Shown: piece by piece, positions 1-8,297 of the stretch
Numbering within the stretch: the first letter of the stretch is position 1
Layout: every line of letters begins with the position of its first letter
Source: CAWAND01 sp963783335
Lineage (GTDB): Bacteria > Chloroflexota > Anaerolineae > Anaerolineales > E44-bin32
Direction of reading: 5' to 3'
Length of the DNA: 64,000 nt
Assembly (NCBI GenBank): GCA_963783335.1
Contig: CAWAND010000010.1
Span: 992,001-1,056,000, forward strand
Made by a program: the position numbers and the translations under genes
Notes under the pieces: model-generated
What the model saw: only the letters and a program-made list of their open reading frames with translations
The model's database searches: none
Told to the model about the DNA's origin: nothing

Positions 1-124
1 TGAAGTGGTGGTAGGCATCGAGGATCAGCAGAAGTGTGGAAGCGACCACGACCACCGTGGCCCGTGCGTCGAGCGTGAGTTGGCCCAGCCGGATCGTGCG
101 TTCGGGGGCGGATTCTGATCCCAA
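1..124 (-). CDS. Partial membrane protein, N-terminus only
   Basis: The minus strand reads into the left window edge from a TTG start that lies 7 bases after a GGGAGG ribosome binding site; an ATT two codons earlier is an alternative. About 41 residues are visible: a polar start, then RTIRLGQLTLDARATV and a hydrophobic stretch VVVVASTLLLILDAYHHF that looks like a first membrane helix. It begins 30 bases after the stop of the glycosyltransferase-like gene and probably belongs to the same operon. Too little is present to name a family. Seen: start, RBS, hydrophobic helix. Inferred: that it continues as a membrane protein. Confidence 0.45.
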   Translation of the reverse strand, partial: MGSESAPERTIRLGQLTLDARATVVVVASTLLLILDAYHHF

Positions 125-153
125 TGCAATGCCTCCCGCCGTTCAGGCAAGAT

Positions 154-1551
154 TCAATAGTTGAAATGAGCGCTGGATCCACCTGGACCGAGCAGCACGG
201 CCAACTCTGGACTGTGGTGGATGAGCTCAAGACCCCAATTGAGGCAGGCCAGGCCGATAAGGATGCCGGCCAGGGTCAGCGCCAGTCTGGGTGCGGTTCC
301 TGAAACCGAAGACCCTCGGCGCCGGCGTGCGATGTCGGTAAGGCCCCGTGCCGCGAGCGCGGCCAAGATCGGCACCAGGGCCAGGTGAAAGCGCTCCTCC
401 GCCATGATCAGCACGTGGATGCCGACATACCACGCCAACAACAGGCCCGCCAGCCACCATGCCGGACTTGCCCACCGCAGTGTAAGACCGATGATAGCAG
501 GTGGGAGCACGATGATCAGTGGGAGGATCAGCACCAGGTAGATCGAGAGCACGGCCCAGGCTGGCAGTGTTCCCAACAGCCCCTGACTGTAGAAGAAGAT
601 GAATGCTCGGTCCTCGAGCCCCCACAGGTGCCCCAGTTTGGCCAGCATCAGCTTCGGAATGCGGCCGGGGTCCTGCTGGATGAAAGCCAGCGCCCGTTCT
701 CGCCCCACCTGGTCTCGAGCGGCATCGTCGGTAATGGTGACCAGGTCCAGGGAGGGTCCAAAACGAAACGTCCCGTCGTTGCCGGGATAGTAGCCCAAGT
801 ACAGGTTGTATCCAAGGCTGGTTTCTACGAAGGTCGGCTTGCCGTGCAGGATCGAATTCCGAACGCTCCAAGGAAGCGCCAGAGCGAAGACCAGGCCTAC
901 CAGCAGTATGGCGCCCCGTCGTTGCCCCCTGCGCCAAACCCAGACGGCGGCCAGTAAAGGGAAGCCGACGATGACCGACCGGGTCAGAACGGCCAGGCCG
1001 AACGCCAGCCCAGCCAGTGCGAAATCTCGGCTGCGCCCCTCGGATGCGCCGCGGAGCAACATCAGAAAACCGGCTGCCAGGAGCGGGATGAAGAGGTTCT
1101 CGGTTGCCAACGCCAGAGGCAGCGCTACCAGCATCGGCCAGACGGAGACCACGCCAGCTGCGGCGAGCGAGGTCCTCGCGGATCCGCCGAAGCGGCGAGC
1201 CAACGCGTAGGTCAAGGGAGCCAACAGGCCGCCGAGCAGCGCCTGCACCAGCCGAACTGCGAAGTACCGCCCCGACAGTCCGTTGACGGCATAGATGATC
1301 GCCAAGAATGCCGGGTAGAGCGGCGCCCGAAAGCTGGTTTCCACACCGCGCGGGTCGGTGATGGGTGTCATCTGGCTGACGTCGATGCCGGCCACCCGTT
1401 TGAGTTGAGACTTGATCAAGGCCTGGTCGAATGGGGCGTACCAACGGAAGCCGTGGCCGGCAGCCAGGCTCCGCCCCAGCATGTCGTACTGGTACATATC
1501 GTCGAGCCCGATGGGAAGATTTGGGGCGGCCAGCACCGGGATCATGCGCAA
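154..1551 (-). CDS. Glycosyltransferase family 39 (ArnT/PMT-like) membrane protein
   Basis: A 465-residue polytopic membrane protein with at least nine hydrophobic segments. The first loop carries an acidic DDMYQYDMLGRSLA stretch followed by FRAPLYPAFLA, the arrangement of the GT-C/GT39 dolichyl- or undecaprenyl-phosphate-sugar transferases, where loop acidic residues are catalytic. The likely role is transfer of a lipid-linked sugar to an envelope acceptor on the outer face of the membrane. The only standard start in frame is TTG at 1551, inside what should be the first membrane helix: RRLVLLFLLAAGLRMIPV reads through upstream in the same frame until a TGA near 1597. A GTG at 1619 in another frame would supply a normal N-terminus if one base were missing from the sequence. 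Family call fairly sure; the 5' end is doubtful. Confidence 0.65.
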   Translation of the reverse strand: MRMIPVLAAPNLPIGLDDMYQYDMLGRSLAAGHGFRWYAPFDQALIKSQLKRVAGIDVSQMTPITDPRGVETSFRAPLYPAFLAIIYAVNGLSGRYFAVRLVQALLGGLLAPLTYALARRFGGSARTSLAAAGVVSVWPMLVALPLALATENLFIPLLAAGFLMLLRGASEGRSRDFALAGLAFGLAVLTRSVIVGFPLLAAVWVWRRGQRRGAILLVGLVFALALPWSVRNSILHGKPTFVETSLGYNLYLGYYPGNDGTFRFGPSLDLVTITDDAARDQVGRERALAFIQQDPGRIPKLMLAKLGHLWGLEDRAFIFFYSQGLLGTLPAWAVLSIYLVLILPLIIVLPPAIIGLTLRWASPAWWLAGLLLAWYVGIHVLIMAEERFHLALVPILAALAARGLTDIARRRRGSSVSGTAPRLALTLAGILIGLACLNWGLELIHHSPELAVLLGPGGSSAHFNY

Positions 1552-1667
1552 CCCGGCGGCCAGCAGGAAGAGGAGAACAAGCCGTCTGAGGCGCGTTCAG
1601 GCGCGGCGCGCCCAGCCACGTATTCGGCGGGAACTCGTGTCCTGCGTCGGCGCCGTCGGGCTCCACG

Positions 1668-2738
1668 CTATTTGGCTGCGAGAAAGTCGTCGATGGTCTC
1701 GAGCAAATGGTCCACATCCCCCGGCATAATCTCCCCCATGTGGCCGATGCGGAAAGTCTCGCCCTTGATTTTTCCGTAGCCGTTGGCGATCACCATGCCG
1801 TGCTCGGCGAGGAAGTCCGTCAGGCCGGCAAAATCGAAATCGGCGGGCTTGCGAACTGTGGTCACGGTCTTGGAGCGAAAACCCTCGGCGGCAAACAGGC
1901 CAAATCGGGCATCGGCCCATGATCTGACTCGTTCGGCCATGGCTTGATGCCGTGCGTAGCGCGCCGGCATGCCCTCAGCAAGCATCCGTTCAAGCTGGGC
2001 ATCGAGGGCGTAGAGCAGAGAAACGGCGGGCGTGGCGGGCGTGCTCTTCTTTTCAAGCAGGTACTTCTCGAGCAGGACGAAGTCGAAGTACCAGCCTCTT
2101 CGTTCCACGCCCTTGGCGCGCGCCAAGGCCCGATCGCTGACGGCGGCGAAGGCCAGACCCGGAGGTAGGGCGAAGCACTTCTGGGACGATGTCAGCAAGA
2201 CGTCGATTTCCCAGTCGTCGATCGGAATGTCCACTCCGCCGGCGGAGGACACCGCGTCCACCAAAACAACCAGGTCCGGGTTCAAACCCCGGGCGCGTTC
2301 GATGATGGCACGCACTGGGTTCTCCACGCCAGTCGAAGTCTCATTGTGGACAACGGCCAGTGTGTCGTAGTCCGCCTGGCTCATGGCGGCCTCAACCTGG
2401 TCGGGTGTGAGCGGTTGGCCCCATTCGGTGGCCAGCAGGTCTGTGGGCGCACCGTTGGACAACGCCACGGCGTGCCAGCGCTCGCCGAACGCTCCGGAGG
2501 CGCAGAGCAGCAGCTTCTTCCCAACACAGTTGCGAACAGCCGCCTCCTGCAGGCCGCTGCCAGATGAAGCCGTGATGTACACCCGGTGATCCGTCTGGAG
2601 CACGGTACGCAGGCGCGACTGTATGTGTTCGAAGAGATCGGAAAACGCCTGGCTCCGATGACCGATCATGGGTTGGTCTTGAGCCCGGAGAATCTCCGGT
2701 GATACATCGGTCGGACCCGGAATGAACAGCTTCGCCAT
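1668..2738 (-). CDS. Class V PLP-dependent aminotransferase
   Basis: A 356-residue fold-type I aminotransferase of the alanine-glyoxylate / serine-pyruvate / phosphoserine group. It starts MAKLFIPGPTDVSPE, the usual N-terminal strand of the family. The cofactor Asp lies in VVLVDAVSSAGG and the Schiff-base lysine in LLTSSQKCFALPPG; substrate-binding Arg candidates lie near the C-terminal FRIGHMGEI. I chose the ATG at 2738 because GGAAGG stands 8 bases upstream; the ATG two codons earlier is too close to that site. The substrate cannot be read from sequence; alanine/glyoxylate or serine/pyruvate are likeliest. A second, clearly different family member lies at 35425-36549. A promoter of its own is visible 100 bases upstream. 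Confidence 0.85.
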   Translation of the reverse strand: MAKLFIPGPTDVSPEILRAQDQPMIGHRSQAFSDLFEHIQSRLRTVLQTDHRVYITASSGSGLQEAAVRNCVGKKLLLCASGAFGERWHAVALSNGAPTDLLATEWGQPLTPDQVEAAMSQADYDTLAVVHNETSTGVENPVRAIIERARGLNPDLVVLVDAVSSAGGVDIPIDDWEIDVLLTSSQKCFALPPGLAFAAVSDRALARAKGVERRGWYFDFVLLEKYLLEKKSTPATPAVSLLYALDAQLERMLAEGMPARYARHQAMAERVRSWADARFGLFAAEGFRSKTVTTVRKPADFDFAGLTDFLAEHGMVIANGYGKIKGETFRIGHMGEIMPGDVDHLLETIDDFLAAK

Positions 2739-2852
2739 GGACATACCCTTCCCATAACAATCGAGTGCGGCGATTCTATCAGATCGGTTGAGGATCGGCG
2801 AGGCGCAAGCCACCCGAAACCTGAAAGGTCCGCTCCAAATGGAAATTGAGTA

Positions 2853-2880
2853 ATATTAAGTTGGAGATCAATATAATCAA
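2853..2880 (-). promoter_or_regulatory. Sigma-70-type promoter for the aminotransferase gene
   Basis: On the minus strand, TTGATT (2880-2875) and TAATAT (2858-2853) are separated by 16 bases in a locally AT-rich patch. It would start transcription near 2846 and give a leader of about 105 bases. It is back to back with the plus-strand promoter at 2889-2916. Confidence 0.5.
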
Positions 2881-2916
2881 TATGTGTATTGACAAACTGA
2901 AAGATATGTATATCAT
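2877..2916 (+). promoter_or_regulatory. Sigma-70-type promoter with overlapping inverted repeats
   Basis: TTGACA (2889-2894) and TATCAT (2911-2916) are spaced by 16 bases, close to the sigma-70 consensus. The -35 box overlaps the inverted repeat TCAATA-TGTG-TATTGA (2877-2892), and the spacer and -10 overlap GATAT-GT-ATATC (2903-2914), so a repressor could act here. Transcription would begin near 2923 and feed the operon starting at 3024. Confidence 0.6.
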
Positions 2917-3023
2917 TGCATACAAATCCTAACTTTGGTTTCAATAACCTGCACGCGGCCAATCGGCGTGGCTTAGGCGCCCGAGGCAGGCAGGTCAGGC
3001 GAGCGAGAAAGGCACACAGGCAC

Positions 3024-3401
3024 ATGGCAAACACGATGCTGACTCTCTGTCCGGTATGCGGTGAGCGCCTTTCCGCCACGCGGCTTCACTGCCGCAGCTG
3101 TGACACGATGATCGAAGGCCAGTTCGAGTTGGGGCGATTTGGGCGCCTGACAGCCGAACAGCTCGGCTTCGTTGAGACTTTCGTTCGCTGCGAGGGGAAG
3201 CTCAACCGGATGGAAAAGGAGCTTGATCTTTCGTACCCGACGCTGCGTTCCCGGCTGACCGAGGTCATTCATCAGATGGGATACGAGACAGGGCCGGAGG
3301 CGGAGAGGCTCAGCGACGAGGAGCGGCATCAGATCTTGGACGAGCTTGCGTCCGGAAAGCTCTCCTCCGAGGAAGCCATGCAAATGCTGGAAGGCGAGTA
3401 G
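3024..3401 (+). CDS. DUF2089-family zinc-ribbon/HTH regulator
   Basis: A 125-residue protein with an N-terminal zinc ribbon (CPVC at about 8-11, CRSC at about 23-26), then a helical region resembling the sigma-70 region 4-like HTH of DUF2089 (LTAEQLGFVETFVRCEGKL, LSYPTLRSRLTEVI). The last 28 residues (SDEERHQILDELASGKLSSEEAMQMLEG) form a SHOCT-like module also found in the next gene and in two genes further on. In the family, DUF2089 proteins are short DNA-binding regulators beside YvlB-type proteins. The start at ATG 3024 puts the CPVC motif in its usual place; a longer upstream reading has no domain. It is the first gene of the operon and probably its regulator. Confidence 0.8.
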   Translation: MANTMLTLCPVCGERLSATRLHCRSCDTMIEGQFELGRFGRLTAEQLGFVETFVRCEGKLNRMEKELDLSYPTLRSRLTEVIHQMGYETGPEAERLSDEERHQILDELASGKLSSEEAMQMLEGE

Positions 3402-3441
3402 GCGTCAGATTCGATCGAAGCCATCTGGAGGAACACACGAC

Positions 3442-4530
3442 ATGGGGCAACAGGAAAGCATCCAATGCGGCGAGACTCCCACCGTGCGGGTGGAGAAAGT
3501 TCTGGGCGCTCTGGACGTCAGAGGCACGGAGGACAATCAGGTTCAAGCGACTGCCAATGGCCGGGACCAGGTGAGCCTCCGGTGGGAAGGGGAGGTGATC
3601 GTTCTGGCGGCCGACGGCGATACCCGACTGCGGCTGCCCAAGGCAGCCAAGTTGCAGGTCGTGGAGGTCCGCCACGATCTCAAGGTGCGGGATCTTAAGG
3701 CTGAACTGGCGATCGATCACGTGCGTGGCAGTGCTCAGCTTGACCGGGTGGCTGGCGCACGCATCAACAGGGTTGGCGGCAATCTCAATGCCGCCCATAT
3801 CGATGGGGAGCTGACTCTGGGCGGTGCCGGAGGCGATGTCCGGTTGAGGGACATGTCCGGCGCTGCACGAGTTGCTTTGGGTGGTGACCTGGTGGTGAAG
3901 GGCGCACACTCGCCCCTGGAGGCGACGGCCGGCGGAGATGTGGTGCTGCGGGTGGAAATCGCCCATGCTGAGCCGTTGACCGTTGTGGCAGGCGGAGACA
4001 TTGTCTGTCGACTTCAGGGCTCGCCTTCAGCCACCGTCACCTTGACTTGTGGTGGCACTCGGACGATCGATCTGCCCGAAATTGCGCGAGACGAATCTGA
4101 TCCTGGACACGTCAAGCTTGGAGAAGGAGAGGCGGAAGTGAGCCTGCGCGCTGGTGGCGACATCTGGCTCGGCGGGATAGGTGCTTCCTCTGGGGTGGAA
4201 GACGCCGATGCGATTGGGTCCCGCGTGGCGGCCTCGGTGGGGAAGACCTTGGCCGAAGTCGAAGCCGGCCTGGCGGCGATGGGGGCGGTGATGGAGTCGG
4301 TCCCTGAAGCTGAGATCTCTTCCAAGGTTCAGAAGGTCGTCGAGCGCGCCATTCGGAGAACGCAGAGGAGCCATCTGAAAAATGTTGCGCCCCTGCCGGT
4401 GGCTGTGGGGTCCGGGTCGGACCCGGGAGGCGCCAGCGACGAGGAGCGACTGAAGATCCTGAAGATGGTCGAAGATGGCAAGCTCAGTGTCGAGGACGCC
4501 GAGAAGCTGTTTGAGGCCTTGGGAGTCTAG
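3442..4530 (+). CDS. DUF4097-type (YvlB-like) protein with C-terminal SHOCT-like module
   Basis: A 362-residue protein with no signal peptide or membrane helix. Residues from about 10 to 250 are repetitive, glycine- and valine-rich short strands (GGDVRLRD, GGDLVVKG, GGDVVLRV, GGDIVCRL, GGDIWLGG), as expected of the right-handed beta-helix of DUF4097/YvlB proteins. A helical linker follows and the C-terminus is DEERLKILKMVEDGKLSVED, the SHOCT-like module that in Bacillus YvlB sits at the N-terminus. GGAGGA lies 9 bases before the ATG. It follows the DUF2089 gene by 40 bases. In Bacillus the yvl genes belong to an envelope-stress regulon; the same role here is inference. Confidence 0.75.
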   Translation: MGQQESIQCGETPTVRVEKVLGALDVRGTEDNQVQATANGRDQVSLRWEGEVIVLAADGDTRLRLPKAAKLQVVEVRHDLKVRDLKAELAIDHVRGSAQLDRVAGARINRVGGNLNAAHIDGELTLGGAGGDVRLRDMSGAARVALGGDLVVKGAHSPLEATAGGDVVLRVEIAHAEPLTVVAGGDIVCRLQGSPSATVTLTCGGTRTIDLPEIARDESDPGHVKLGEGEAEVSLRAGGDIWLGGIGASSGVEDADAIGSRVAASVGKTLAEVEAGLAAMGAVMESVPEAEISSKVQKVVERAIRRTQRSHLKNVAPLPVAVGSGSDPGGASDEERLKILKMVEDGKLSVEDAEKLFEALGV

Positions 4531-4531
4531 A

Positions 4532-5540
4532 GTGACGGCGGCTGCGAAGATAGGGACCCAATCCCAGACGCATGATGGGCTTAGGCCCCTGAATGCTCGA
4601 CGCGACATGAGCCAAGTGGCGAAGGTGATAGAGACCGCCTTCGCGGGTCAGCTTGATGCCAACGGCCGGGCCATGATCCGGCAGATGAAGGCCTTGGGCA
4701 GGTTCGGCTGGATCGGGTGGTTGATCGCCCAGTTGATCCTGCCGCCCGCGGCGTATCCGCTCGGCTTCGTTTGGGAGCAGGATGGGACCGTGGTCGGCAA
4801 CGCCAGCCTGCTCCCGGACGGCCGTTATCCCGGGCGGTGGATGTTGGCCAACGTGGCCGTACTTCCCGAGTACCGGAAGCGAGGCATCGCCAGGGCCTTG
4901 GTGACATCGGCCATCGACCTGGCGGCTCGCCGTGGAGGCCTTGAGCTTGTGCTCCAAGTCGATGTGCGAAGCGAACCCGCTCACCGTTTGTATGAGAGTT
5001 CTGGGGTTCGCCACCCAGACCACGCGCACCACATGGTGGCGTTCCAGGGAGGCCCGCCTGCCCGTGGATCAGGCCACCCCGGCACACATCCGCCCGAGAC
5101 GAGATGAGGATTGGCCGCAGCAGTATGCATTGGCGAGAAGCCTGTTTCCAGAGGGCTTGCTCTGGCCCAGCCCGCTGAGAGCCGATGTGTTTCGACCGGA
5201 GCCGTTTTCCGGCGCCCTGGGAATGCGGCGCACGCGGCACTGGGCCTGGTATGAGGAATCGGGCAGGATCGGGGCGACGCTCACGGCCCGGTTGGGAAGC
5301 GAGGCCCGACACTGGCGCTTCATTCTCCTGGTGCCGCCGGACCTTCAGGGCTTTGTCGAGAAACCGCTGCTCATCCACGGATTGAGAGAGCTCAAGGCTG
5401 CCCGACTTCCGACCACCATCGACTACCCCGCCGGTTTGGCGGTGGATGCCTTGCAATCGTTGGACTTCCAGGCCCGGCGTTCTCTAACCTGGATGGCGTT
5501 GGATCTGCGAACCGGTACCGCCCAGAAACCGAGGATCTAG
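4532..5540 (+). pseudogene. GNAT-family N-acetyltransferase, frameshifted near 5000
   Basis: Two overlapping frames together make one 335-residue acetyltransferase. The first part, from a GTG at 4532 just after the previous stop (GGGAG 11 bases upstream), contains the acetyl-CoA loop NVAVLPEYRKRGIARALV and VDVRSEPAHRLYES. Family members continue here with LGF; the next frame supplies LGFATQTTRTTW and the C-terminal half (DWPQQYALARSLFPEG to the stop at 5540). Removing one T in the GAGAGTTCTGGGG stretch (4995-5005) joins the halves cleanly and the summed length is an exact codon multiple. Left alone, the first frame ends at 5107 in unrelated residues. Either a sequence error or a recent lesion. 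Acetyl acceptor unknown. Confidence 0.7.
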
Positions 5541-5560
5541 CGTGAAAACCGACCACCGGT

Positions 5561-5578
5561 TTGTGAAAGAATTCACAA
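5561..5578. promoter_or_regulatory. CRP/FNR-like palindrome TTGTGA-N6-TCACAA
   Basis: TTGTGA-AAGAAT-TCACAA, a perfect 6-base dyad, lies 21 bases before the MFS gene start; another TTTGTGA half-site follows at 5584-5590. It matches the TGTGA-N6-TCACA form bound by CRP-type regulators. Four more copies occur in this window. The short distance to the start codon would suit repression better than class II activation. Confidence 0.55.
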
Positions 5579-5599
5579 GCGGATTTGTGAGCGAGAGAC

Positions 5600-6841
5600 A
5601 TGTTGCGTAATCGGAATTTTGGGATGATGGTGGCATCGTTGTTCATTTCGCGGGCCGGAGACACGTTCACTTTCTTGGCTTTGGCCATTCAGGTGGATTC
5701 CCTGTACTCCGATCCGAAGCAATCCGCCGGTGCCTTGGCCTCGGTCCTGATTGCTTTTGCCCTTCCCCAGCTCGTGTTCGGCCTGTTTGCTGGGACACTC
5801 GTCGACCGCTGGGATCGGCGCCGGACGATGGTCGTAGCGGATTTGGCCAGGGCGGCACTTATCCTCGGCTTCCTGTTCCTGCGCTCGCCGGCGGATGTCC
5901 CGTGGGCGATGGCGCTCGCATTCGCCACCTCAAGCTTTGGGGCCTTCTTCTATCCGGCGCGAACGGCGCTTCTGCCCTCAATAGTCGAGGATGACGAGCT
6001 GATGCAGGCCAACAGCTGGATGCAGGTGGGCGAGACCTTTTCCAGGCTGGCGGGCCCCATCCTGGCCGGTGTGGTCATCGGCACTTGGGGAAGCCGGGCG
6101 GCGTTTCTGGTGGACAGTGTCAGTTTCCTGGGATCTGGGCTCTTCCTGGTGGCCATTCGTGGAGTCAGGACGCGGGCAGCCGATGCATTGGAAGGTAGTA
6201 TCACGTCGCCGATCGAGGATCTTCGTGCCGGAATTCGGTTCGCGCTTGGGAGCAAGCTGCTCCAAGGCATCACCATCGGTCTCGTCTTGGCTCTGTTGGG
6301 AATTGGCGGAGTAGACGTCCTGATTGTTCCGTTTACACGCTTTGCCTTCCATGCCGCGCCGGAGGCACTGGGCTTGCTGCTGACCGCACAGGGGGTCGGG
6401 ATGGTTGCCGGCGGCTTGCTAGCAGGTGTCCTGGCGCGCAAGCTGAGCCCGCTGGCGATCTCTATCGCTTCGATGCTTGTCCTGGGGGCCGTCATGGCAG
6501 GTTTTGGCATGGCGCCTAGCTATCTTGTGGGATTGCTCTTGATACCTTGGGCGGGCCTAGCCCTAGCACCGCTAAACGCTAGCTTGCAGACCATGCTGCA
6601 GCAAGGCGTGCCGAGCAACATGCTGGGTCGTGCCGGCGCGCTGACCGAGATGGCCTCCACCACGGCCCAACTGGCATCGATGGGGGGTGCCGGGGGCATG
6701 GCGGCGCTTGTCGGATTGCGACCGACGTTTGTGCTGGGTGGGGCCTTGATCGTACTCGGTGCCTTGGCGATGGGTGGTCTATTGCGCGTCAGGGCACCGT
6801 CAGGCATGCCGGCCGTCTCGGCGGCCCAAGCCGGGGATTAG
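5600..6841 (+). CDS. MFS transporter, MFS_3/macrolide-exporter type
   Basis: A 413-residue protein with twelve predicted membrane helices. The start MLRNRNFGMMVASLFISRAGDTFTFLALA and the loop DRWDRRRTMVVADLARAA (the MFS loop 2-3 motif, here with DRWDRRR) are typical of the EntS/MefA-like exporters. Acidic D22 in the first helix and the FYPARTALLPSIV stretch of helix 5 also fit that group. It probably exports a small hydrophobic compound by proton antiport; the substrate cannot be told. It stands 59 bases after the GNAT gene with its own CRP-like site between, so it may be controlled separately from the rest of the operon. Confidence 0.8.
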   Translation: MLRNRNFGMMVASLFISRAGDTFTFLALAIQVDSLYSDPKQSAGALASVLIAFALPQLVFGLFAGTLVDRWDRRRTMVVADLARAALILGFLFLRSPADVPWAMALAFATSSFGAFFYPARTALLPSIVEDDELMQANSWMQVGETFSRLAGPILAGVVIGTWGSRAAFLVDSVSFLGSGLFLVAIRGVRTRAADALEGSITSPIEDLRAGIRFALGSKLLQGITIGLVLALLGIGGVDVLIVPFTRFAFHAAPEALGLLLTAQGVGMVAGGLLAGVLARKLSPLAISIASMLVLGAVMAGFGMAPSYLVGLLLIPWAGLALAPLNASLQTMLQQGVPSNMLGRAGALTEMASTTAQLASMGGAGGMAALVGLRPTFVLGGALIVLGALAMGGLLRVRAPSGMPAVSAAQAGD

Positions 6842-6881
6842 AAGCCGTCCACCAGAACCAAAAGAGGATGGATACAAGCGC

Positions 6882-7421
6882 ATGAGCACAGACGATAGCC
6901 AGGAAATCATCAAGAGTTTGGAAGAAGGACACATTGACGTCGGGGAGGCGTTGAGGCGCCTTGAGCCACCGCCTGCCGAGCACGTTGAGCCGCCGCCAAG
7001 ACCACGTTTGTGGCGAATCTGGTGGGCGATCTGCTTCGGCAGCGGCATTGGCTTGGCGGTCATCGCGGCGGGTGTGGCGACGCTCGGCGGCTGGTGGTGG
7101 CTGGCTGCAGTCCCGGCTGGGCTGGTCGCCTTGCTTCTGATGGTGGTTGGTGCGCTCAGCGCAGACGCACCCTGGCTGCAGTTCCACGTCGAGACCGGCT
7201 CCGAGACCTGGCCCAAGGTCATTCGGCTTGGGCTGCCTTTGCCCCTCCGGCCGGCGGCTTGGATACTGCGCCATTGGCCGGGCCACAAGGCGGCCCTGGG
7301 CAGTACGGCCTTGGATGAACTCATCTTGACATTGGAAGAGAACTTGAGGGCCGGACAACCCCTGGTGATCGATGTCCATGAAGGTCGTGCCGGTGAGCGT
7401 GTGCGCCTGCACATAGGCTGA
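6882..7421 (+). CDS. Membrane protein with N-terminal SHOCT-like module
   Basis: A 179-residue protein. Residues 4-28 (DDSQEIIKSLEEGHIDVGEALRRLE) are a divergent SHOCT-like module. After a proline-rich linker come two membrane helices (WRIWWAICFGSGIGLAVIAAGV and WWLAAVPAGLVALLLMVVGAL), then a cytosolic domain of about 90 residues with no family I recognise. The ATG at 6882 was chosen because the upstream reading is unlike protein and the module starts right there; the ribosome binding site is weak. It lies between the MFS gene and another SHOCT-like gene 9 bases downstream, so it belongs to the envelope-stress-like operon. Confidence 0.7.
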   Translation: MSTDDSQEIIKSLEEGHIDVGEALRRLEPPPAEHVEPPPRPRLWRIWWAICFGSGIGLAVIAAGVATLGGWWWLAAVPAGLVALLLMVVGALSADAPWLQFHVETGSETWPKVIRLGLPLPLRPAAWILRHWPGHKAALGSTALDELILTLEENLRAGQPLVIDVHEGRAGERVRLHIG

Positions 7422-7433
7422 ACGGAGGCAATG

Positions 7434-7805
7434 ATGGTTACTTCGGAAGAGCGTATGAAGATTCTGAAGATGGTCGAGGATGGTAAGATCAGCGCCGAAG
7501 ATGCTGCCCAGTTGCTTAAGGCGCTTAGTAAGCAGGAGCGCCGCCGGACGCCTCCTTCGGAGAGTGACGCCCGTTGGCTGCGGGTACGGATCACAGACTT
7601 GGATTCGGATCGCGCCTCGGTGAATGTCAACCTTCCGATCAACATGGTCAACGTGGGGCTGAAGATGGGTGCCCGCTTCATTCCGGAGTTTGAGGGGCTG
7701 GATTTGGAAGAGCTGGCTGAGGCCCTTCGCCAGGGGCTGACCGGGAAGATCGTCGACGTCGTCGATGAAGAAGACAGACAGCACGTCGAGGTGTACATCG
7801 AATAG
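7434..7805 (+). CDS. Small protein with N-terminal SHOCT-like (YvlB-type) module
   Basis: A 123-residue soluble protein. Residues 3-30 (TSEERMKILKMVEDGKISAE and following) are nearly identical to the C-terminal module of the DUF4097 protein at 3442-4530. The rest (WLRVRITDLDSDRASVNVNLPI, MGARFIPEFEGLDLEELAEAL, GKIVDVVDEEDRQHVEVYIE) is an alpha/beta domain typical of small partners in YvlB-type operons. GGAGG stands 6 bases before the ATG at 7434, making it a better start than the adjacent ATG at 7431. Function unknown; the shared module suggests it binds the same partner as its neighbours. Confidence 0.75.
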   Translation: MVTSEERMKILKMVEDGKISAEDAAQLLKALSKQERRRTPPSESDARWLRVRITDLDSDRASVNVNLPINMVNVGLKMGARFIPEFEGLDLEELAEALRQGLTGKIVDVVDEEDRQHVEVYIE

Positions 7806-7879
7806 ACTGTAGGGGCCTCGAACAGCTGGCTGCATCCACCCAACCAGCCGATGAGGCGCACAATCATGAGGAGGCAACC

Positions 7880-8266
7880 ATGGAGAGACTAGCACTTCGA
7901 TGGGCGATCAACGCCCTGGCGCTCTACCTGGCTGTGGGGACAGGCTGGCTGGCTGGGATCCAGGCTGAGAATACGACCTGGTGGGCGTTCCTGCTCCTGG
8001 CCCTGATCTTCGGCCTGATCAACGCACTTGTACGCCCCATTTTGAAACTGCTTACATGTCCCCTGATCCTGCTGACATTGGGGCTGTTCACTCTCGTGAT
8101 CAACGCTTTTATGCTGTGGCTGACGGGGGTCATCGGACAGCAAGTTGGCCTGGGAATCAGCTTTGCCGATCCACAGTGGTTGTGGATCCTCTTGGGCAGT
8201 CTGGTGGTGTCCATCGTCAGCGCTGTGCTGACGACCGTGCTTCGGGAGGACCGGCGCAGGCGCTGA
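7880..8266 (+). CDS. Phage-holin-4-family (YvlD-like) membrane protein
   Basis: A 128-residue protein with four membrane helices and the family signature FGLINALVRPILKLLTCPLILLTLGLF. The name comes from mycobacteriophage holins, but chromosomal homologues such as Bacillus YvlD lie in envelope-stress operons and there is no prophage here. An AGGAGG site stands just upstream of the ATG. It is the last gene of the operon and is followed by a strong hairpin. The order DUF2089, YvlB-like, small SHOCT proteins, YvlD-like repeats the Bacillus yvl layout. Confidence 0.85.
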   Translation: MERLALRWAINALALYLAVGTGWLAGIQAENTTWWAFLLLALIFGLINALVRPILKLLTCPLILLTLGLFTLVINAFMLWLTGVIGQQVGLGISFADPQWLWILLGSLVVSIVSAVLTTVLREDRRRR

Positions 8267-8297
8267 ACTCAAAGTGGGGTCTGGTGATCGACGGATC

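Noticed and set aside
227..1717. 496-codon open frame on the minus strand
   Set aside because: Arg/Pro/Gly-rich shadow of the GT39-like gene, overlapping the aminotransferase end.
7880..8266. Prophage remnant suggested by the holin-type protein
   Set aside because: The family is common in bacterial envelope operons and no other phage gene is near.
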